NCBI GenBank assembly: GCA_024036415.1 | Contig: JAMWET010000769.1 | Coordinates: 272,501 to 336,500, forward strand | DNA from: Prochilodus magdalenae | Lineage: Eukaryota > Chordata > Actinopteri > Characiformes > Prochilodontidae | Direction of reading: 5' to 3' | DNA: 64,000 bases | In this document: piece by piece, positions 25,190 through 50,000 of the stretch | Layout: each line of letters opens with the position of its first letter | How positions within the stretch are numbered: position 1 is the first letter of the stretch | The notes under the pieces: model-generated | Told to the model about the DNA's origin: nothing | Database searches by the model: none | What the model saw: the letters and a program-made list of their open reading frames with translations, nothing else | Translations under genes and position numbers: made by a program

Positions 25190-27045
25190 AAAAAATACAT
25201 TCTACCTAATGAGAAATGTAGAAGATAATTTAGTTTACATTCCTAGAGATAGTTACACACTCTATTGAGAAACTGTAGAATTTGACCTGTCTATATCGCA
25301 GTACCTACATTTATAGTTAACTCTACCATAAACGTAACAAGAAACTGTGTGACACTACATCTACATTATACACTCAACCTCAACCAATCAATCTTTATTT
25401 AAACTCTGTGTACATTGAGGTACACTGAGAATGAACCTCATTTACAATGTAGCTGAGCATTTTACAAAAAAGAAGGGATTGAAAACAGTAAAAATCCATT
25501 TATAATCTATATAAAAGTATAGCAAAGAAGTTCAAATATGACCACACAATTATAAAATGTAAATAAATCAGGACGACTCATAAAAACTATTAAAAAATCA
25601 AATCAATAATAACTAATAAAAAAAGAATTAATAACTAAGATATCTGAAAATAATAAGAATAGAAAAAACATGGATTAAAAATGATCAAAAACGGAAAACA
25701 AACAAAAAATACAAATAATAAAATAACAGTACAAACAATAATAAAACTGAAGATGCAACTAGTTTTGAGCAGATTTTCCCAGTAAAAGCTTTAAAATTGT
25801 GTTAATTGCCTTTATTTACTGAGAGCATTGATGTGATGTAAGACGGCATATGGCCAGTGAGTGCTCTGTAGATGATCCAAAAGCAAATGAGGAACTTTAG
25901 AATGTGACCAGTCTATATCAGAATATATTAAAAAAAAAACACTTAGAGCGAGTTATACATTCCACCTAATGAGAAACTGTAGAACACCATTCAGTCTATA
26001 TCACAATACCTACACTTAGAGCGAGTTATACATTTAACCTAATGAGACACTGTAGAACACCATTCAGTCTATATCACAATACCTACACTTAGAGCGAGTT
26101 ATACATTTAACCTAATGACAAACTGTAGAACACCATTTAGTCTATCACAATATCTACACTTAGAGCGAGTTATACTTTCAACCTAATGAGAAACTGTAGA
26201 ACACCGCCCAGTCTATATCACAATACCTACACTCAGAGCGAGTTATACATTCAACCTAATGAGAAACTGTAGAACACCATTTAGTCTATCACAATATCTA
26301 CACTTAGAGCGAGTTATACATTCAACCTAATGAGAAACTGTAGAACACCACTCAGTCTATATCACAATACCTACACTTAGAGCCAATTATACATTCAACC
26401 TAATGACAAACTGTAGAACACCATTCAGTCTATATCACAATATCTACACTTAGAGCGAGTTATACATTCAACCTAATGAGACCCTGCAGAACGCCATTCA
26501 GTTTATATCACAATATCTACAGTCAGTGTGAGTTATACATTCAACCTAATGAGAAACTGTAGAACACCATTCAGTCTATATCACAATACCTACACTTAGA
26601 GCGAGCTATACATTCAACCTAATGAGAAACTGTAGAACACCACTCAGTCTATAACACAATACCTACACTTAGAGAGTTATACATTCAGCCAAATGAGAAA
26701 CTGTAGAACACCACTCAGTCTATATCACAATACCTACACTTAGAGAGTTATACATTCAGCCAAATGAGAAACTGTAGAACACCACTCAGTCTATATCACA
26801 ATACCTACACTTAGAGCAAGTTATACATTCAACCTAATGAGAAACTGTAGAACACCACTCAGTCTATATCACAATACCTACACTTAGAGCAAGTTATACA
26901 TTCAACCTAATGAGAAACTGTAGAACACCACTCAGTCTATAACACAATACCTACACTTAGAGAGTTATACATTCAGCCAAATGAGAAACTGTAGAACATC
27001 ACTCAGTCTATATCACAATACCTACACTTAGTGTGGGTTATACAG
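25190..27045. repeat. Minisatellite, about 73-bp unit, split by an insertion
   Basis: The unit includes ACTTAGAGCGAGTTATACAT, TCAACCTAATGAGAAACTGT and AGAACACCACTCAGTCTATA. About 15 well-conserved copies lie at 25930-27045 and about three degenerate ones at 25190-25378. The unit breaks after CACTCAACCT at about 25378 and resumes at AATGAGGAACTTTAGAA at about 25886. Confidence 0.9.
25379..25885 (-). mobile_element. Probable retroelement insertion inside the 73-bp minisatellite
   Basis: About 505 bp interrupt the array. The left edge, CAACCAATCAATCTTTATTT, looks like the reverse complement of the AAATAAAGATTGATTG tail of fish LINE/SINE elements, so the element would be in minus orientation. 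The interior is A-rich and non-coding and I cannot name the family. Confidence 0.45.
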
Positions 27046-27275
27046 CCAACCTATCACGTTTGCATTCAAACTAACCTAGGTTACATCACAACCTACCGAG
27101 TATACGTTATATAGTATTAAAAAAAATTGTCCCTACACTTCCTATAGCATATTATAATCTGTCAGAAGGTCTGTGTAGATAATATCAATAATATACAGCA
27201 ACTTTATTATAATCATTAGAACAAGAATTACACTTACAGAATTTACAGAAACACTTGGAACTTCAACCATTAATA

Positions 27276-27545
27276 TTAGCCTTCTAGGGTGGAGAAACTA
27301 CACTCATCGTGATAAATTAGACTGATATGAGTGATATTACCTGAGCTACACATACAGAAGTAATGTTTCTTAATATGCTGCGGGCCTCCATGTTTAATAA
27401 CGCAACACGCCAGACGTCTCAGCATGGAGTTGTAGAGATTCCTGACGGTGTCCTGTGATCCTCCATCCCATGCAGCTTGAATATTCTCACACGGTTCCCG
27501 CAGATTGTGCGGTAGGGGTGGAGTGACACCAGGCCTTCTGGACAT
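27276..27545 (-). pseudogene. Tc1-like transposase C-terminal fragment
   Basis: The minus strand reads LREPCENIQAAWDGGSQDTV, RNLYNSMLRRL, CCVIKHGGPQ. This matches the end of Tc1/IS630-type transposases (E-N-x-Q-x-x-W, L-x-N-S-M-x-R-R, x-x-x-GG). The flanking sequence 27546-28150 may be further debris of the same element, but I could not assign it. Confidence 0.65.
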
Positions 27546-28207
27546 GTGACATGACGCTGACTACGATGACTCCACACGCGGATTAGTGGTTGACTCATGC
27601 ACGTTGGACAATCCATCACTCATTGTCACTGGTGTGCGCCTTCTACAATCCACTGCCCCCAACAATGTGCTGCGGCAGTATCCGCATGACTAGTATGATT
27701 CACAATAGGTTGATAAGACCATCCTGCTTCTCAGAGCCCTATGACGCAACCCCTCTGGAACTCTTCCAACTGCTCAAAGCTCTTTTGAGCTTTTCTCTGA
27801 GGAACACTTCTCTTGCGAAGGATGATACCAACACAGCAGCATGAGTGAGAATGGAAAGCACATGCAACAGGACGATACAGTCAGTCAGGTACCTCAAACA
27901 GTTTCGAAGATGAGTGTATTAGTGACTGCACATTGCCAAGCACAGGAACCAGGGATACCACTGCAGCCATCCAGCTATGTCTGATTGTGTTGGGGGAGAT
28001 GTTCTGATCCCGAGAGCTATGTAATTTCTGATTCTCCAGCTGCAATCTCTGGAGATTATCTGGATACATTAACCGCCGTGTGTGGGGTCAGTACAGATTC
28101 CCAGCTCCTTTAATCCTCTGAATTGTTGCCCTGATGCTGGAAACAGGCATGCTTTAACCCATTAACTGTTTTCTAGTAGTCGTTCCTGATTCATGCAGCT
28201 CAAAGAC

Positions 28208-28265
<58 letters not shown>

Positions 28266-28301
28266 GAGAGAGAGAAAGAAAGAAAGAGAAAAACAGAAAT
28301 G

Positions 28302-28359
<58 letters not shown>

Positions 28360-28441
28360 AAGAAAGAAAGAAAGAAAGAGAAAAACAGAAATAAAAAGAA
28401 AGAGAGAGAGAGAGAGAGAAAGAAAGAGAAAAACAGAAATG

Positions 28442-28479
<38 letters not shown>

Positions 28480-28935
28480 AAGAAAGAAAGAGAAAAACAG
28501 AAATAAACAGAAATAAAAAGAAAGAGAGAGAGAGAGAAAGAAAGAAAGAAAGAAAGAAAGAAATAAAGAAAGAAAGAAAGAGAAAAACAGAAATGACAAA
28601 AGAAAGAGAGAGAGAGGGGTGGAAGAGAGAGAGAGACAGAGAGAGAGAGAAAGAAAGAAAGAGAAAAACAGAAATGACAAAAGAAAGAGAGAGAGAGAGA
28701 GGTGGGAGAGAGACAGAGAGAGAAAGAAAGAAAGAAAGAAAGAAAGAAAACAGAAATGAAAAAAGAAAGAGAGAAAGAAAGAAAGAAAAAAACAGAAATG
28801 AAAAAGAGAGAGAGAAAGAAAGAGAGAAAGAAAGAAAGAAAGAGAGAAAGAAAGAGAAAAACAGAAATGAAAAAAGAAAGAGAGAGAAAGACAGAGAGAA
28901 AGAAAGAAAAACAGAAATGAAAAAAGAAAGAGAGA
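28208..28935. repeat. Purine tract (GA)n/(GAAA)n with periodic AAACAGAAATGA
   Basis: About 730 bp of (GA)n and (GAAA)n. The word AGAAAAACAGAAATGAAAA recurs about eleven times, making a higher-order repeat of 55-110 bp. Long open frames on both strands here are repeat artefacts. Confidence 0.95.
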
Positions 28936-30165
28936 TAATCCATAATCCCAACACAAACCCCACTCCACACCCCAACTCCACCTCATCCCATAATCCCAAC
29001 ACAAACCCCACTCCACACCCCAACTCCACCTCATCCCATAATCCCAACACAAACCCCACTCCACACCCCAACTCTACCTCATCCCATAATCCCAACACAA
29101 ACCCCACACCACACCCCAACTCCACCTCATCCCATAATCCCAACACAAACCCCACTCCACACCCCAACTCTACCTCATCCCATAATTCAACACAAACCCC
29201 ACTCCACCTCATCCCATAGTCCAACACAAAGCCTGCTCCACCTCATCCCAACACATCTCATCCCACATTCCCAACACAAACCCCACTCCACACCCCGACT
29301 CCACCCCATCTCATAATCCAACACAAAGCCTGCTCCACCTCATCCCAACACATCTAATCCCACATTCCCAACACAAACCCCACTCCACACCCCAACTCCA
29401 CCTCATCCCAACACAAACCCCACTCCACACCCCAACTCTACCTCATCCCATAATTCAACACAAACCCCACTCCACCTCATCCCATAGTCCAACACAAAGC
29501 CTGCTCCACCTCATCCCAACACATCTCATCCCACATTCCCAACACAAACCCCACTCCACACCCCGACTCCACCTCATCTCATAATCCAACACAAAGCCTG
29601 CTCCACCTCATCCCAACACATCTAATCCCACATTCCCAACACAAACCCCACTCCACACCCCAACTCCACCTCATCCCATAATCCCAACACAAACCCCACT
29701 CCACATCCCAACTCCACCTCATCCCATAATCCCAACACAAACCCCACTCCACACCCCAACTCCACCTCATCCCATAATCCCAACACAAACCCCACTCCAC
29801 ACCCCAACTCCACCTCATCCCATAATCCCAACACAAACCCCACTCCACACCCCAACTCCACCTCATCTCATAATCCAACACAAACCCCACTCCACACCCC
29901 AACTCCACCTCATCTCATAATCCAACACAAACCCCACTCCACACCCCAACTCCACCTCATCCCATAATCCCAACACAAACCCCACTCCACACCCCAACTC
30001 TACCTCATCCCAACACATCTCATCCCACATTCCCAACACAAACCCAACTCAACCTCACCATACCACATAGCCCACTCCACCTCATCCCATAATCCCAACA
30101 CAAACCCCACTCCACCTCATCCTATAATTCCAAAACAAATCCAACTCAACTCCACCTCATCTCAC
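28936..30165. repeat. Minisatellite, 48-bp unit, about 24 copies
   Basis: The unit is CCCAACACAAACCCCACTCC-ACACCCCAACTCCACCTCAT-CCCATAAT. A longer variant block (about 29177-29410) is repeated as a whole at about 29413-29640, a segmental duplication within the array. Because 48 is a multiple of 3, the minus strand encodes an artefactual repeated peptide GLWDEVELGCGVGFVL. Confidence 0.93.
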
Positions 30166-30977
30166 CACACACCCCAATATATTTTGAACACTATGTATAT
30201 TTTTGTAACAATTGCATTAAAATATTTATAATTAAAAATAAGCTTTGTAAAAAAATAATTAAAAATACAGCTAATACAGGCTAATACATCTGCTCTCATC
30301 TGCACTGTATTTTAAGGAGGTGGTTTATTTTGCTTCTCCAAAAATAAAATAGAGATGAGAAAATGGAGAAACAGAGGACGATGGAAATACTGAGGTAGGA
30401 CAGCCGTCACATCACTGGGATGTTTTAAATGGATTTTTGCTGAATCTATCAGCATGAGCAGGGTTTGTACTGTGCGTTCTTGGGAGCGGGGGCAGATGTG
30501 GGAAACAGCATTTCAAGCAGACCTTCTTTTATCCAACACAGAGACACCTGCACCAGCGCTGGCTGAGAAGCTGAGATAGCAAAAAGGTCATTTACAGCCT
30601 CACACTTCAACAGGCACCAACACTGCACCAGTACTCTACTAACCACCCTGCCTGGGTGTGGCCCTCTAACCAGCCCCCAGAACAGCTCCACAACACAGCC
30701 CTTAAACTAGACCCCCACCCTCCCTGCAAGTCTATACAGCACTGCACGGTTTATAGTACAGTACAAACCTCTCTCGGTCAGAAAATCGCCGACCGACAGG
30801 CGTACAACTACTGACCCTGAACAAACACAAGCTGTAAACAACTGTGGACTGTAAATAACCACTGACCACAAACAACAATACACATACCATAAACAAGTAC
30901 AGGCCATTAACACCAGCTTTTAAACAGAGCTGTGTGTGAGGAGCAAAGCATGAAAGAATGAAAACAAAAACACTCAC
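30166..30977. other. prkcz intron sequence, no further exon seen
   Basis: Directly downstream (in gene sense) of prkcz exon 4. Open frames on the minus strand at 30449-30691 and 30707-30913 show no kinase C features and lack splice context. Confidence 0.5.
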
Positions 30978-42317
<11,340 letters not shown>

Positions 42318-42659
42318 GGTCACCGCTGAACGCGCACACACCCACCAAAGCGAACGGAGCCTCTAACGCTAACTGACCGCTTTAACTTGCCGGGGCTCTT
42401 CGGTGAAGTTGGTCGGCCTGTGGGCTTCAGAGGCGGGATACAGCTCCCACAGCGCCCCACTGACCGACCGCCGGAGCAGGGCTAACTACAAACAGACACC
42501 TGTTGGGCAGCCTCGGCTGCTGCGCGTGCACGCGCTCCCCCTGGCTGACCTCACGCACGCCCTCCCCAAACAGGCCTGGAGGATTGCACATCAACAGCTT
42601 ACAGTACACGCAGCACCACACACAGGCACGTCCACCTTAACACACAACACAGGACATTA

Positions 42660-43724
42660 AACCTGACCGCACAGGGCTATCTAGACTCCGCCCTCTTCCT
42701 CTCCTCGGCACCGCTGATTGGCTGAAATGCATGACCCGGACAGAAAGTCCACTACTTTACTTTTAATGAGAACAAAACATCGAAAAATCATAAAATTACA
42801 AAACAATAATTAAGCACAAGATAATATTTCCGAGGAGATCACCCCCTCCCAAACAACGACCACCTGGAGGACCTGGTAGACCACCAGAACTGTCCCCATC
42901 AGAAACATCCTGAGGTGTTTCTGTCCATCCTTCCAATGTGGCACTATGGGTCTGAAAGGATGTGTAGCTGTCATGAAACTCACACACATCAAACAAAGAA
43001 GCTGCTGGAGGGCAATGGACTGACCGCTTTAGAACCCAGACCTCAACATCACCATATGTGTACTAGTAATACTTGGATAGTGAGAAGCAGAAAATGCTAA
43101 ACCAGCTTCAAAGACTGAACTCTGGCAGTCTGTCTGCAGCTTTCTTGGAGAAAGCACTGCTCTGATGTCCAGATCTCGTTCATTCCTGAAAGGATGATAT
43201 GTATTTAATATGAGGAATTGCAGGATTTACATCTACCGCCATTACTTACTCCATCTAATCGGTACTTTGTTATTTAGACCAGGAGCTGCGGATGAAACCA
43301 TCAAATCCGTGTGATCTCTGCAGAGCAGTGAGGAGTCAGGAACCAAACCTGTGTTCTTCTAACCAACTTGTTCCTCGCCACTGTTGCCTCTGGCTTGCTC
43401 ACGGCGGGATTGGACCGGAATTCCCATTGCTACGTCTGTACATGGACTCTGTGTTTTTCTTTCCCTTTTGCTTTTCTGTGAAGCTGCTTTGAGACAACAT
43501 CAGTTGTAAAACCGCTATACAAATACATAGTGATTGATTGTAAGATCTTATAGATTCTGTGTCAAAATAAGTTCTTCTTGGTACTTGCTTCATCATCTCT
43601 TACAGATCCTGAGGGGCACACATAGGATCACAGCTGAGTTCAAGTGGATCAAAAGAGATTGTCTGAAGAATATCTGCAGGGTTACCTCAAGAACATCTAT
43701 TAGTCTAAAGAAAGAAAACAAAAC

Positions 43725-43760
<36 letters not shown>

Positions 43761-43867
43761 TGTGTTCTGTGTGTTATGACAAGATTTTTAATTCACTGTT
43801 AGTGTCTGAAAGTGTTTTAGCGCCACCTGTAGGCTGAAAAGTGCATTATTAGAATACACCGAAACTG

Positions 43868-43898
<31 letters not shown>

Positions 43899-46268
43899 AA
43901 TTTATTCATCAGTTCGGTGAAAACTTGATTCAGGATAATGATCGGAATAAAAATAATCACACATGCTTATATTATACAGATGTATATATTAGATTAATGT
44001 TATAGATATATAGATAAATGTATAGATAGATAATAATATACAGAAATATAATACATCAATTGTTGTTCTTAGGAGGGTGAACAAATGACTAAGCAGCTGG
44101 GTATAACACTAATAATAATAATAATAATAAACTGACTGTTTAGCAAATTATATGAAGTACAGTAATAAGGTCAGTTCCTGCCAGGAAGAGGAAGAATGAT
44201 TCACTAGTAGTGTCTTTTTTCTCTATCTGTTTCAGGCAGCAGTGTTTTAAAATAATGACTTATTTTTCTCTAATTTGTTTTAAAATAATGAATAATTCCG
44301 TTTCAGGAGTCATTCAGAACTTTAATACGGTAAATATCATTACCCTGACAGCATCCAGCACTGAGCACAGAGTATGAGTACCTTGGAATTTGACTGAATG
44401 ATAAACTCACATTTCAAATTCAACTAATTTCAGTTCAGTTCAGTTCTTTCTGGACATTATACTAAACCACATACAGCATAGGCAGTATTAGGCTACTTCT
44501 CAGGGGAAGTGATAGAACAATAGATAGACAGAACAGTGCAATGATGAATAACAGAAACACAAGGCACCATGTGCATAGACAGTAAATACAGAGATATGCC
44601 TGAACAGTGACTGCAGGGCAGAGGACGGGGTCAGAGTACAGCTAGAATTAATTAATAAGTGCATAGATATGTAGAGGAGGGAAGTACAGCTTAGGTGCTT
44701 AGAGGAAGTGTACAGTAGTTCAGGTATTTAAATCAAGTCAGTGACTGTAAACAGCAAGATGCCCATTCAGTCTGTTCAGTGCAGGTAAGTGGGCATAGCA
44801 GCTTAATGTTCAGGTAAACAGCTTATGAAGCCTACAGCAGAGATGCTCAGGCAGAGGAAAAATATAGCTTATGTTCAGGTATATATGTTCCAGGTTAAGT
44901 GCAGTGTGCATACAGTCCCATGAGCTGGTGAAGCTCGCTGTGTAGAAATGCTAGGCAATATTAATAATCAGATGAATGATCTAGTCAGTATGTGTGGTTA
45001 AGTGGCTCATCCACAGGAATAAGTCCTGTGTACGCCAGAAAAAGAGTCATGGATGAGGCCCAGTACTGGACCACAGTGATGTAGTTTATAGATATGCATC
45101 CACAAGAACCTTTAAACCAATCTATCACTCTACTCTAGGATAGCCCCGCAGTGCCCACTGCTGCAGTCTGGATGGTACAGTTCTACAGTAGCAGCACGAT
45201 GGTAAACACACCAGCTTACTTATAAATCACTCTCATATACCAGCTTATATCTCATCTATAATCCCTATCAATAACAGTATGGATCAGTCTTGCTCCAGTG
45301 ACTAGATCACCTGTCAGGTACAGAGAGTCTTGACTGAACTCGGGGAATCTGCTTTTAACTACAGTGATCTGGAATTCTGTTTTTTTGTATTTAATTTCCG
45401 TTTAATGGTGTTATTTAAAATAAATTAGTTAAAACTAATAAATACATTCAATTTTTATTTGGTTTTCAAATTCATTTATGCTGTATACATATAAAAGACA
45501 AACTGCTGCTGAAATAAAGCAGATTATTTTTCTCCTCTTCGGGCAGAAATGATCTTCGACTGTTAATCCAGTTATTAATAACTTATTATCAATTTTTATA
45601 GGGTTTTTAGTTATCACCACAAACTCCTGACTGCGCAGAGTAACATTAACCTGCGCAAATACTGCGCAACGTCTGCGCTGTAACTCCCTGACAGACCGAA
45701 TATGATCAGACTAAAGTTCCTCTAAGCTGAAGACCACACGGAGCTCAAGACTGTCTCTGAGGCTATCTCAACACTGTTCGGACTAAACATCTGATCCATC
45801 TCATCTAGTGCTTCCGCTTTAATCACTTTAATTAGTTTAATTATTAGTTTAGCTCCTCCGGATGGGGCACAAATTAGCTCACTAGCTAGCCAACTTTGCT
45901 AGCAAGTTCAGAACGGTGGAGAACTGTTTATTAGTTCTTATCCTGTCGGGCTCGTTCTGGTGGTCCTGATGTGAAGCAAGTGATGGAATATGATGTGATA
46001 TCTAAGCTGCTAAATTGTCTGTGTACAACAGAAGCTGACGAGTTAGCACGTAAGATAGCTAGCGTAGCTTCAGTACTGTATCTCTATGAAGCAGCTTAGC
46101 CTAGAATGCTAGCTTGCTAATATGCTGCCACTGCTGACCATCAGAGATGTTTTGTTAGAGAGATCTGGGCTGCAGTTTGCTGCTGGTCAGTTCTGTCTTT
46201 AGCCGGACAGACGGCTGTGTCCTTCAGCTTTACGTCCTGAAGGTTTAAAGCTCTCTTATGGATCCAGG
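42660..46268. other. Intergenic region between divergent prkcz and SRCR-Ig genes
   Basis: It holds a retroelement tail at 43480-43535 (GAAGCTGCTTTGAGACAACA, CGCTATACAAATAC) and microsatellites (AAT)n at 43728-43757, (AAAT)n at 43873-43900 and (AAT)n at 44109-44131. At 44440-45060 is an unnamed segment of GTGCA/CAG-rich words that may be an old repeat. The SRCR-Ig promoter should lie within about 45.6-46.25 kb; no clear TATA element was identified. Confidence 0.5.
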
Positions 46269-47056
46269 ATGGAGGACATTCTCCTGATCATCACCCTGCT
46301 GGGTTAGTAAAGCCCCATTCAGCTGATCGACTGCATTGTTTTGTTTTTTTAATAAGAGGACTAGGTCATCTGTTATCTAAGATGTGATATGTGGAGGAAG
46401 GGAAATTCCACCTACTTTCCAAAAGTCCCCCATAGTTTAGATGTAAACAGTGAATTGGAGCGGGGTTGGTGTAAAATGGTTCAGATCTCTTTACTGTGGT
46501 GGTGATGGGAACCAGGGCTTATCCTGTCTACAACACAAACATGGACATTTTATTTACAACCTGAAACCATCAGCGAGCCTACACACGTCTTATAAGTTTA
46601 TTTATGGAATTCTGCTGATGGGAATATAGAGGAAAATCTGAAATAAAAACTTCCTTCTTATTTTTTCCCCAAAATACCCTGCATGTATGCCTCCATCATA
46701 AATGAATAAATTCTCATAACTATCATAAAACAACATCTCAGACATCAGGCAGCATCTTCATAACCATTTAATGAGATTAACGTTGGCAGCTTTTAGAGAA
46801 GGACGCCGGGATCCTATTACCACCTCAGTAAACAAATCAGATTTTTAAAAAAAAGGGAGCGTTTCACACTAACCCTACTACCATGTATGACTCTGTTTAC
46901 AGCATAATCAAATATATATATTTAAAAATGGAAGTAAATCTAGGCAGTCGTATGCTTTGGGATGAATGTGGTCTGTAAATGTGATGTAGAAGGTGATCAT
47001 GTGTTTGTGTTGTTGAACAGGCTGCAGCTTGGCTGTATTGGATGTTCATGGATTTG
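46269..47056 (+). CDS. Signal-peptide exons 1-2 of the SRCR-Ig receptor
   Basis: Exon 1 is 46269-46302 (donor GTTAGT) and exon 2 is 47021-47056 (acceptor TTGTTGAACAG, donor GTAAGT). The two tiny exons, 34 and 36 nt, encode only the leader. The ATG follows an in-frame stop-containing 5' sequence. A leader split over two small exons ahead of a phase-1 SRCR exon is the usual layout in SRCR genes. Confidence 0.75.
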
Positions 47057-50000
47057 GTAAGTTTTACATTTGCTACACATTTCAGATCAGCCATATTTGA
47101 CACTCCAGGAGTCAAAAACAGACCACCGCTCCACTAAACACACCTGGTGATGTTGGATAAATCTGTGTGGTTGTTGTAGATGAGGTGCGGGTACGACTGG
47201 GCAGTGTAGACGGGTTCCGCTGCTCCGGACGGGTTGAGGTGTATCAAGGTCATCAGTGGGGAACGGTGTGCTCCCGTGGCTGGGACCTACGGGATGCTGC
47301 GGTGGTCTGCAGGGAGTTGGACTGTGGCTTCGCTTTCGCTACTCGCAGTGGTGCTCACTTCGGCCGTTTCAGCGGAGAGGTGTGGTGGAGGAATGTTCAC
47401 TGTTCAGGGGACGAGTTCACACTGGACCTGTGTGAGCGCACCCTCAACGAAGGAGTGTGTTTGCACAATGAGGACGCTGGAGTGGAGTGCACAGGTGAGC
47501 TAGAACTTTCACCAGTTAGCACGGTGCATTCCGTAATCGTCACGCAGTCACCTCAAACATGTATTTAAAGTTGGCTTCCTGCTCATCTGCCTTCGGTACC
47601 AGAACACAAGTGGCGCACTATTTAAGGAGACTCAGCAGAGCTTATTTTGCTGATAGGTCAGTGAACAGTGTAACTTTGAATAAGCTTCTGTTGTCCTGAC
47701 TAATCTATGTCTTTGTTGAACAGGTAAGCTACCTGCGCCCACGCTGACCATGCAGTCCCCATTCTCTGCCTATTCAGCCGGTGAGGCTGTGCTGTTTACT
47801 TGTACTGCCCCCTACTGGCGCCATCCTATCGACTTCCACCTGTATAAGACCGGAGTGGACACTCCTCTGGTGACTCAGCGGGCAGACTTCAGGCAGACTC
47901 GGGTGGAGTTGACACTGTCTGACCTGGAAACATCTCATGAAGGCAGCTACAGCTGTCTATATCGTATCCAGGGGAACCCTGGCAACTCACCGTCCAGCAA
48001 CATCATCAACATCACAGTTTGTAAGTAATGAAGTCATGCTGTGGAGAGCTTTAGCTAACAACGGTTGCTATACGTGACTAGTCTGTTATTCAGTTTATCT
48101 AACTTCTGCCTCTTAGATTTCTCCATTCATCATCATTCAGTTTCTATCTGTGCAGAACATTAATGCCCCCTACACTTCCTGTAGTGTACTACAATCTGTC
48201 AGATTAACTATGTAGATCATATGAACATTATAGACTGCTTCGTAGATGAAACCATAACAGGAATATTGCCTTCTTCACTTCCTGGTATATTACAATATGT
48301 CAGAATGGGTATGCGGATCCTATGAACATTACACAGCACTTTTGATTTAGAGTAACAGTAGTAGTTAGTGTTTGGTTAGGGTTTGTTTGGTGTGGTTTTG
48401 TCAGGCCATTTGTAAGTTGAAAGTGTGTAAGATCCAGTTCAGTTCTGTGCTTTCTGACTTGAGTACATTTGATTCAGTTCACACAGTATTTCCAAAATTA
48501 GTTAAATTATCCGTGTGGGAGAAGAGAAGACATAGACATGTGCAGAACTCTAGCTCTTTGCTCCTGTGATAGAACCAACAGGAACATCTGTGTCCCATCA
48601 CATTCTCCTGAGATAGACTGAACCTGCTGTCGGGGAGAGAAGGAGGGCTGAGTTCCTCTCTCAGTTGATGACAAGCGTTTGAGAGGAAGCACCTGGAATC
48701 ACTGGGGAGGAAAAAACAAAACAAAAAACAAAATAAAAATCTCTTTGTTAGAATGTGGCTTAAATATCACCCCATTTCTTATCTCTCTGAGTACATTCCA
48801 GAAGAACTCATGATTTATTCAGATTGCATCTAAAGTACCACTGCATTTACTGACCTTTTACAACTCTTGTGGTTAGCTTGTGGTAATTGGTTTGGGGTAA
48901 GTGGATCAATTCCCGATCCAAGTGAATTTTTGACATGGAACAGCAGGACGCTCCGTCTAAAACCACTGCCACCATCTACTTAAAGTGATAATTTAATCAA
49001 AGTTCAAGTCCCTCTCCACTTCAGTTACAGTCAGTCAGCCAAGGGCTGTTTATTTTTAGCTTTAGCATTGGGGCTTAGAGGCTAATGTAGCGAACACGTA
49101 ACGGAAGCCTTATTCCTTCACTGATTAGCTGATATTTGAGGCTGAATCACGGTTTGTTGTGTTGTCATGTCTCTGTTGGTACGCAGTGGAGATCCACACT
49201 CCTGAAATCTGGTATAACGCGTCTCCATCTGCACGGCCCGGGTGGGTGAACCGAGGGCAGAGTTTTAATGTGACCTGTTCCACACAGCCGCAGTACCCAG
49301 GCGGTTCCTTCCAGCTCCGCCTGATCCGACCCAACGGCACTGTGCGCCACTCTCTGCCAGCTCTCACGCCCTTTGTCACCTTCAGCTTCTCCAATGCACA
49401 GGCCTCCAACGAGGGCTACTACTGCTGCCTCTACAAGGTTCAGTTTGGGGGACGCACGTTCGTCTCCAGAGAGAGCCAGCCACTGGCTATCAACGTTCGA
49501 GGTGCAGAGTCTCACTTAGTAGATGATTTCAGCAGATGCTCTTTGTAGTCAGAACTGAACTGAAGCAGCCCGACATGTTGAAAGAATTGAACTAGATTTG
49601 CTTTTTACTTCACTCCATAAGAAAGAATTACTCAGCGCTTTTAATAATTATCTCTAATAAGTGTTCATTAGTGAACAAGGCTTTACAGCACAGTCTTAAA
49701 TATAATACTTGTCTGTTTGATTTTGCAGAAACTGTTTCACAAGCACCACAATAATGTTTATGTTCTCAGGAGCTGACCCTGTTCTGAGCCCTGTGGTCAT
49801 CAGCCTGCTGGTGTCCGGTCTAACCTTCGTCATAGCCACATGTGTGATCCTGGTAGTGGCTAAAGTTTACTGTAAGAGAGTAAGGAAGCCCACCGAACTG
49901 GAGCGAGAGTCCAGAACCTGTAAGTAACTAATCCTTCATCTACAGTCAGGCGCATTCGGGATCCATAACGTAATACACTGTCTTTGTCAGAGCATGTGGA

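Larger units (their letters stand above)
1..30977 (-). other. Probable large prkcz intron or flank; no coding exon recognised
   Basis: I looked on both strands for the expected next aPKC segments (RRGARRWRKL pseudosubstrate, C1 cysteine pattern, kinase domain) and did not find them. The segment is dominated by tandem repeats and transposon remnants, annotated separately. It may also hold the internal promoter that in other vertebrates drives the kinase-only PKM-zeta transcript; I saw no first exon that I could support. Confidence 0.45.

Noticed and set aside
28154..29227. 357-codon minus-strand open frame of S/L/F-rich and GLWDEVELGCG repeats
   Set aside because: It covers the purine tract and the 48-bp minisatellite. 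The apparent peptide repeat of 16 residues is simply 48 bp in frame; several frames are open together.
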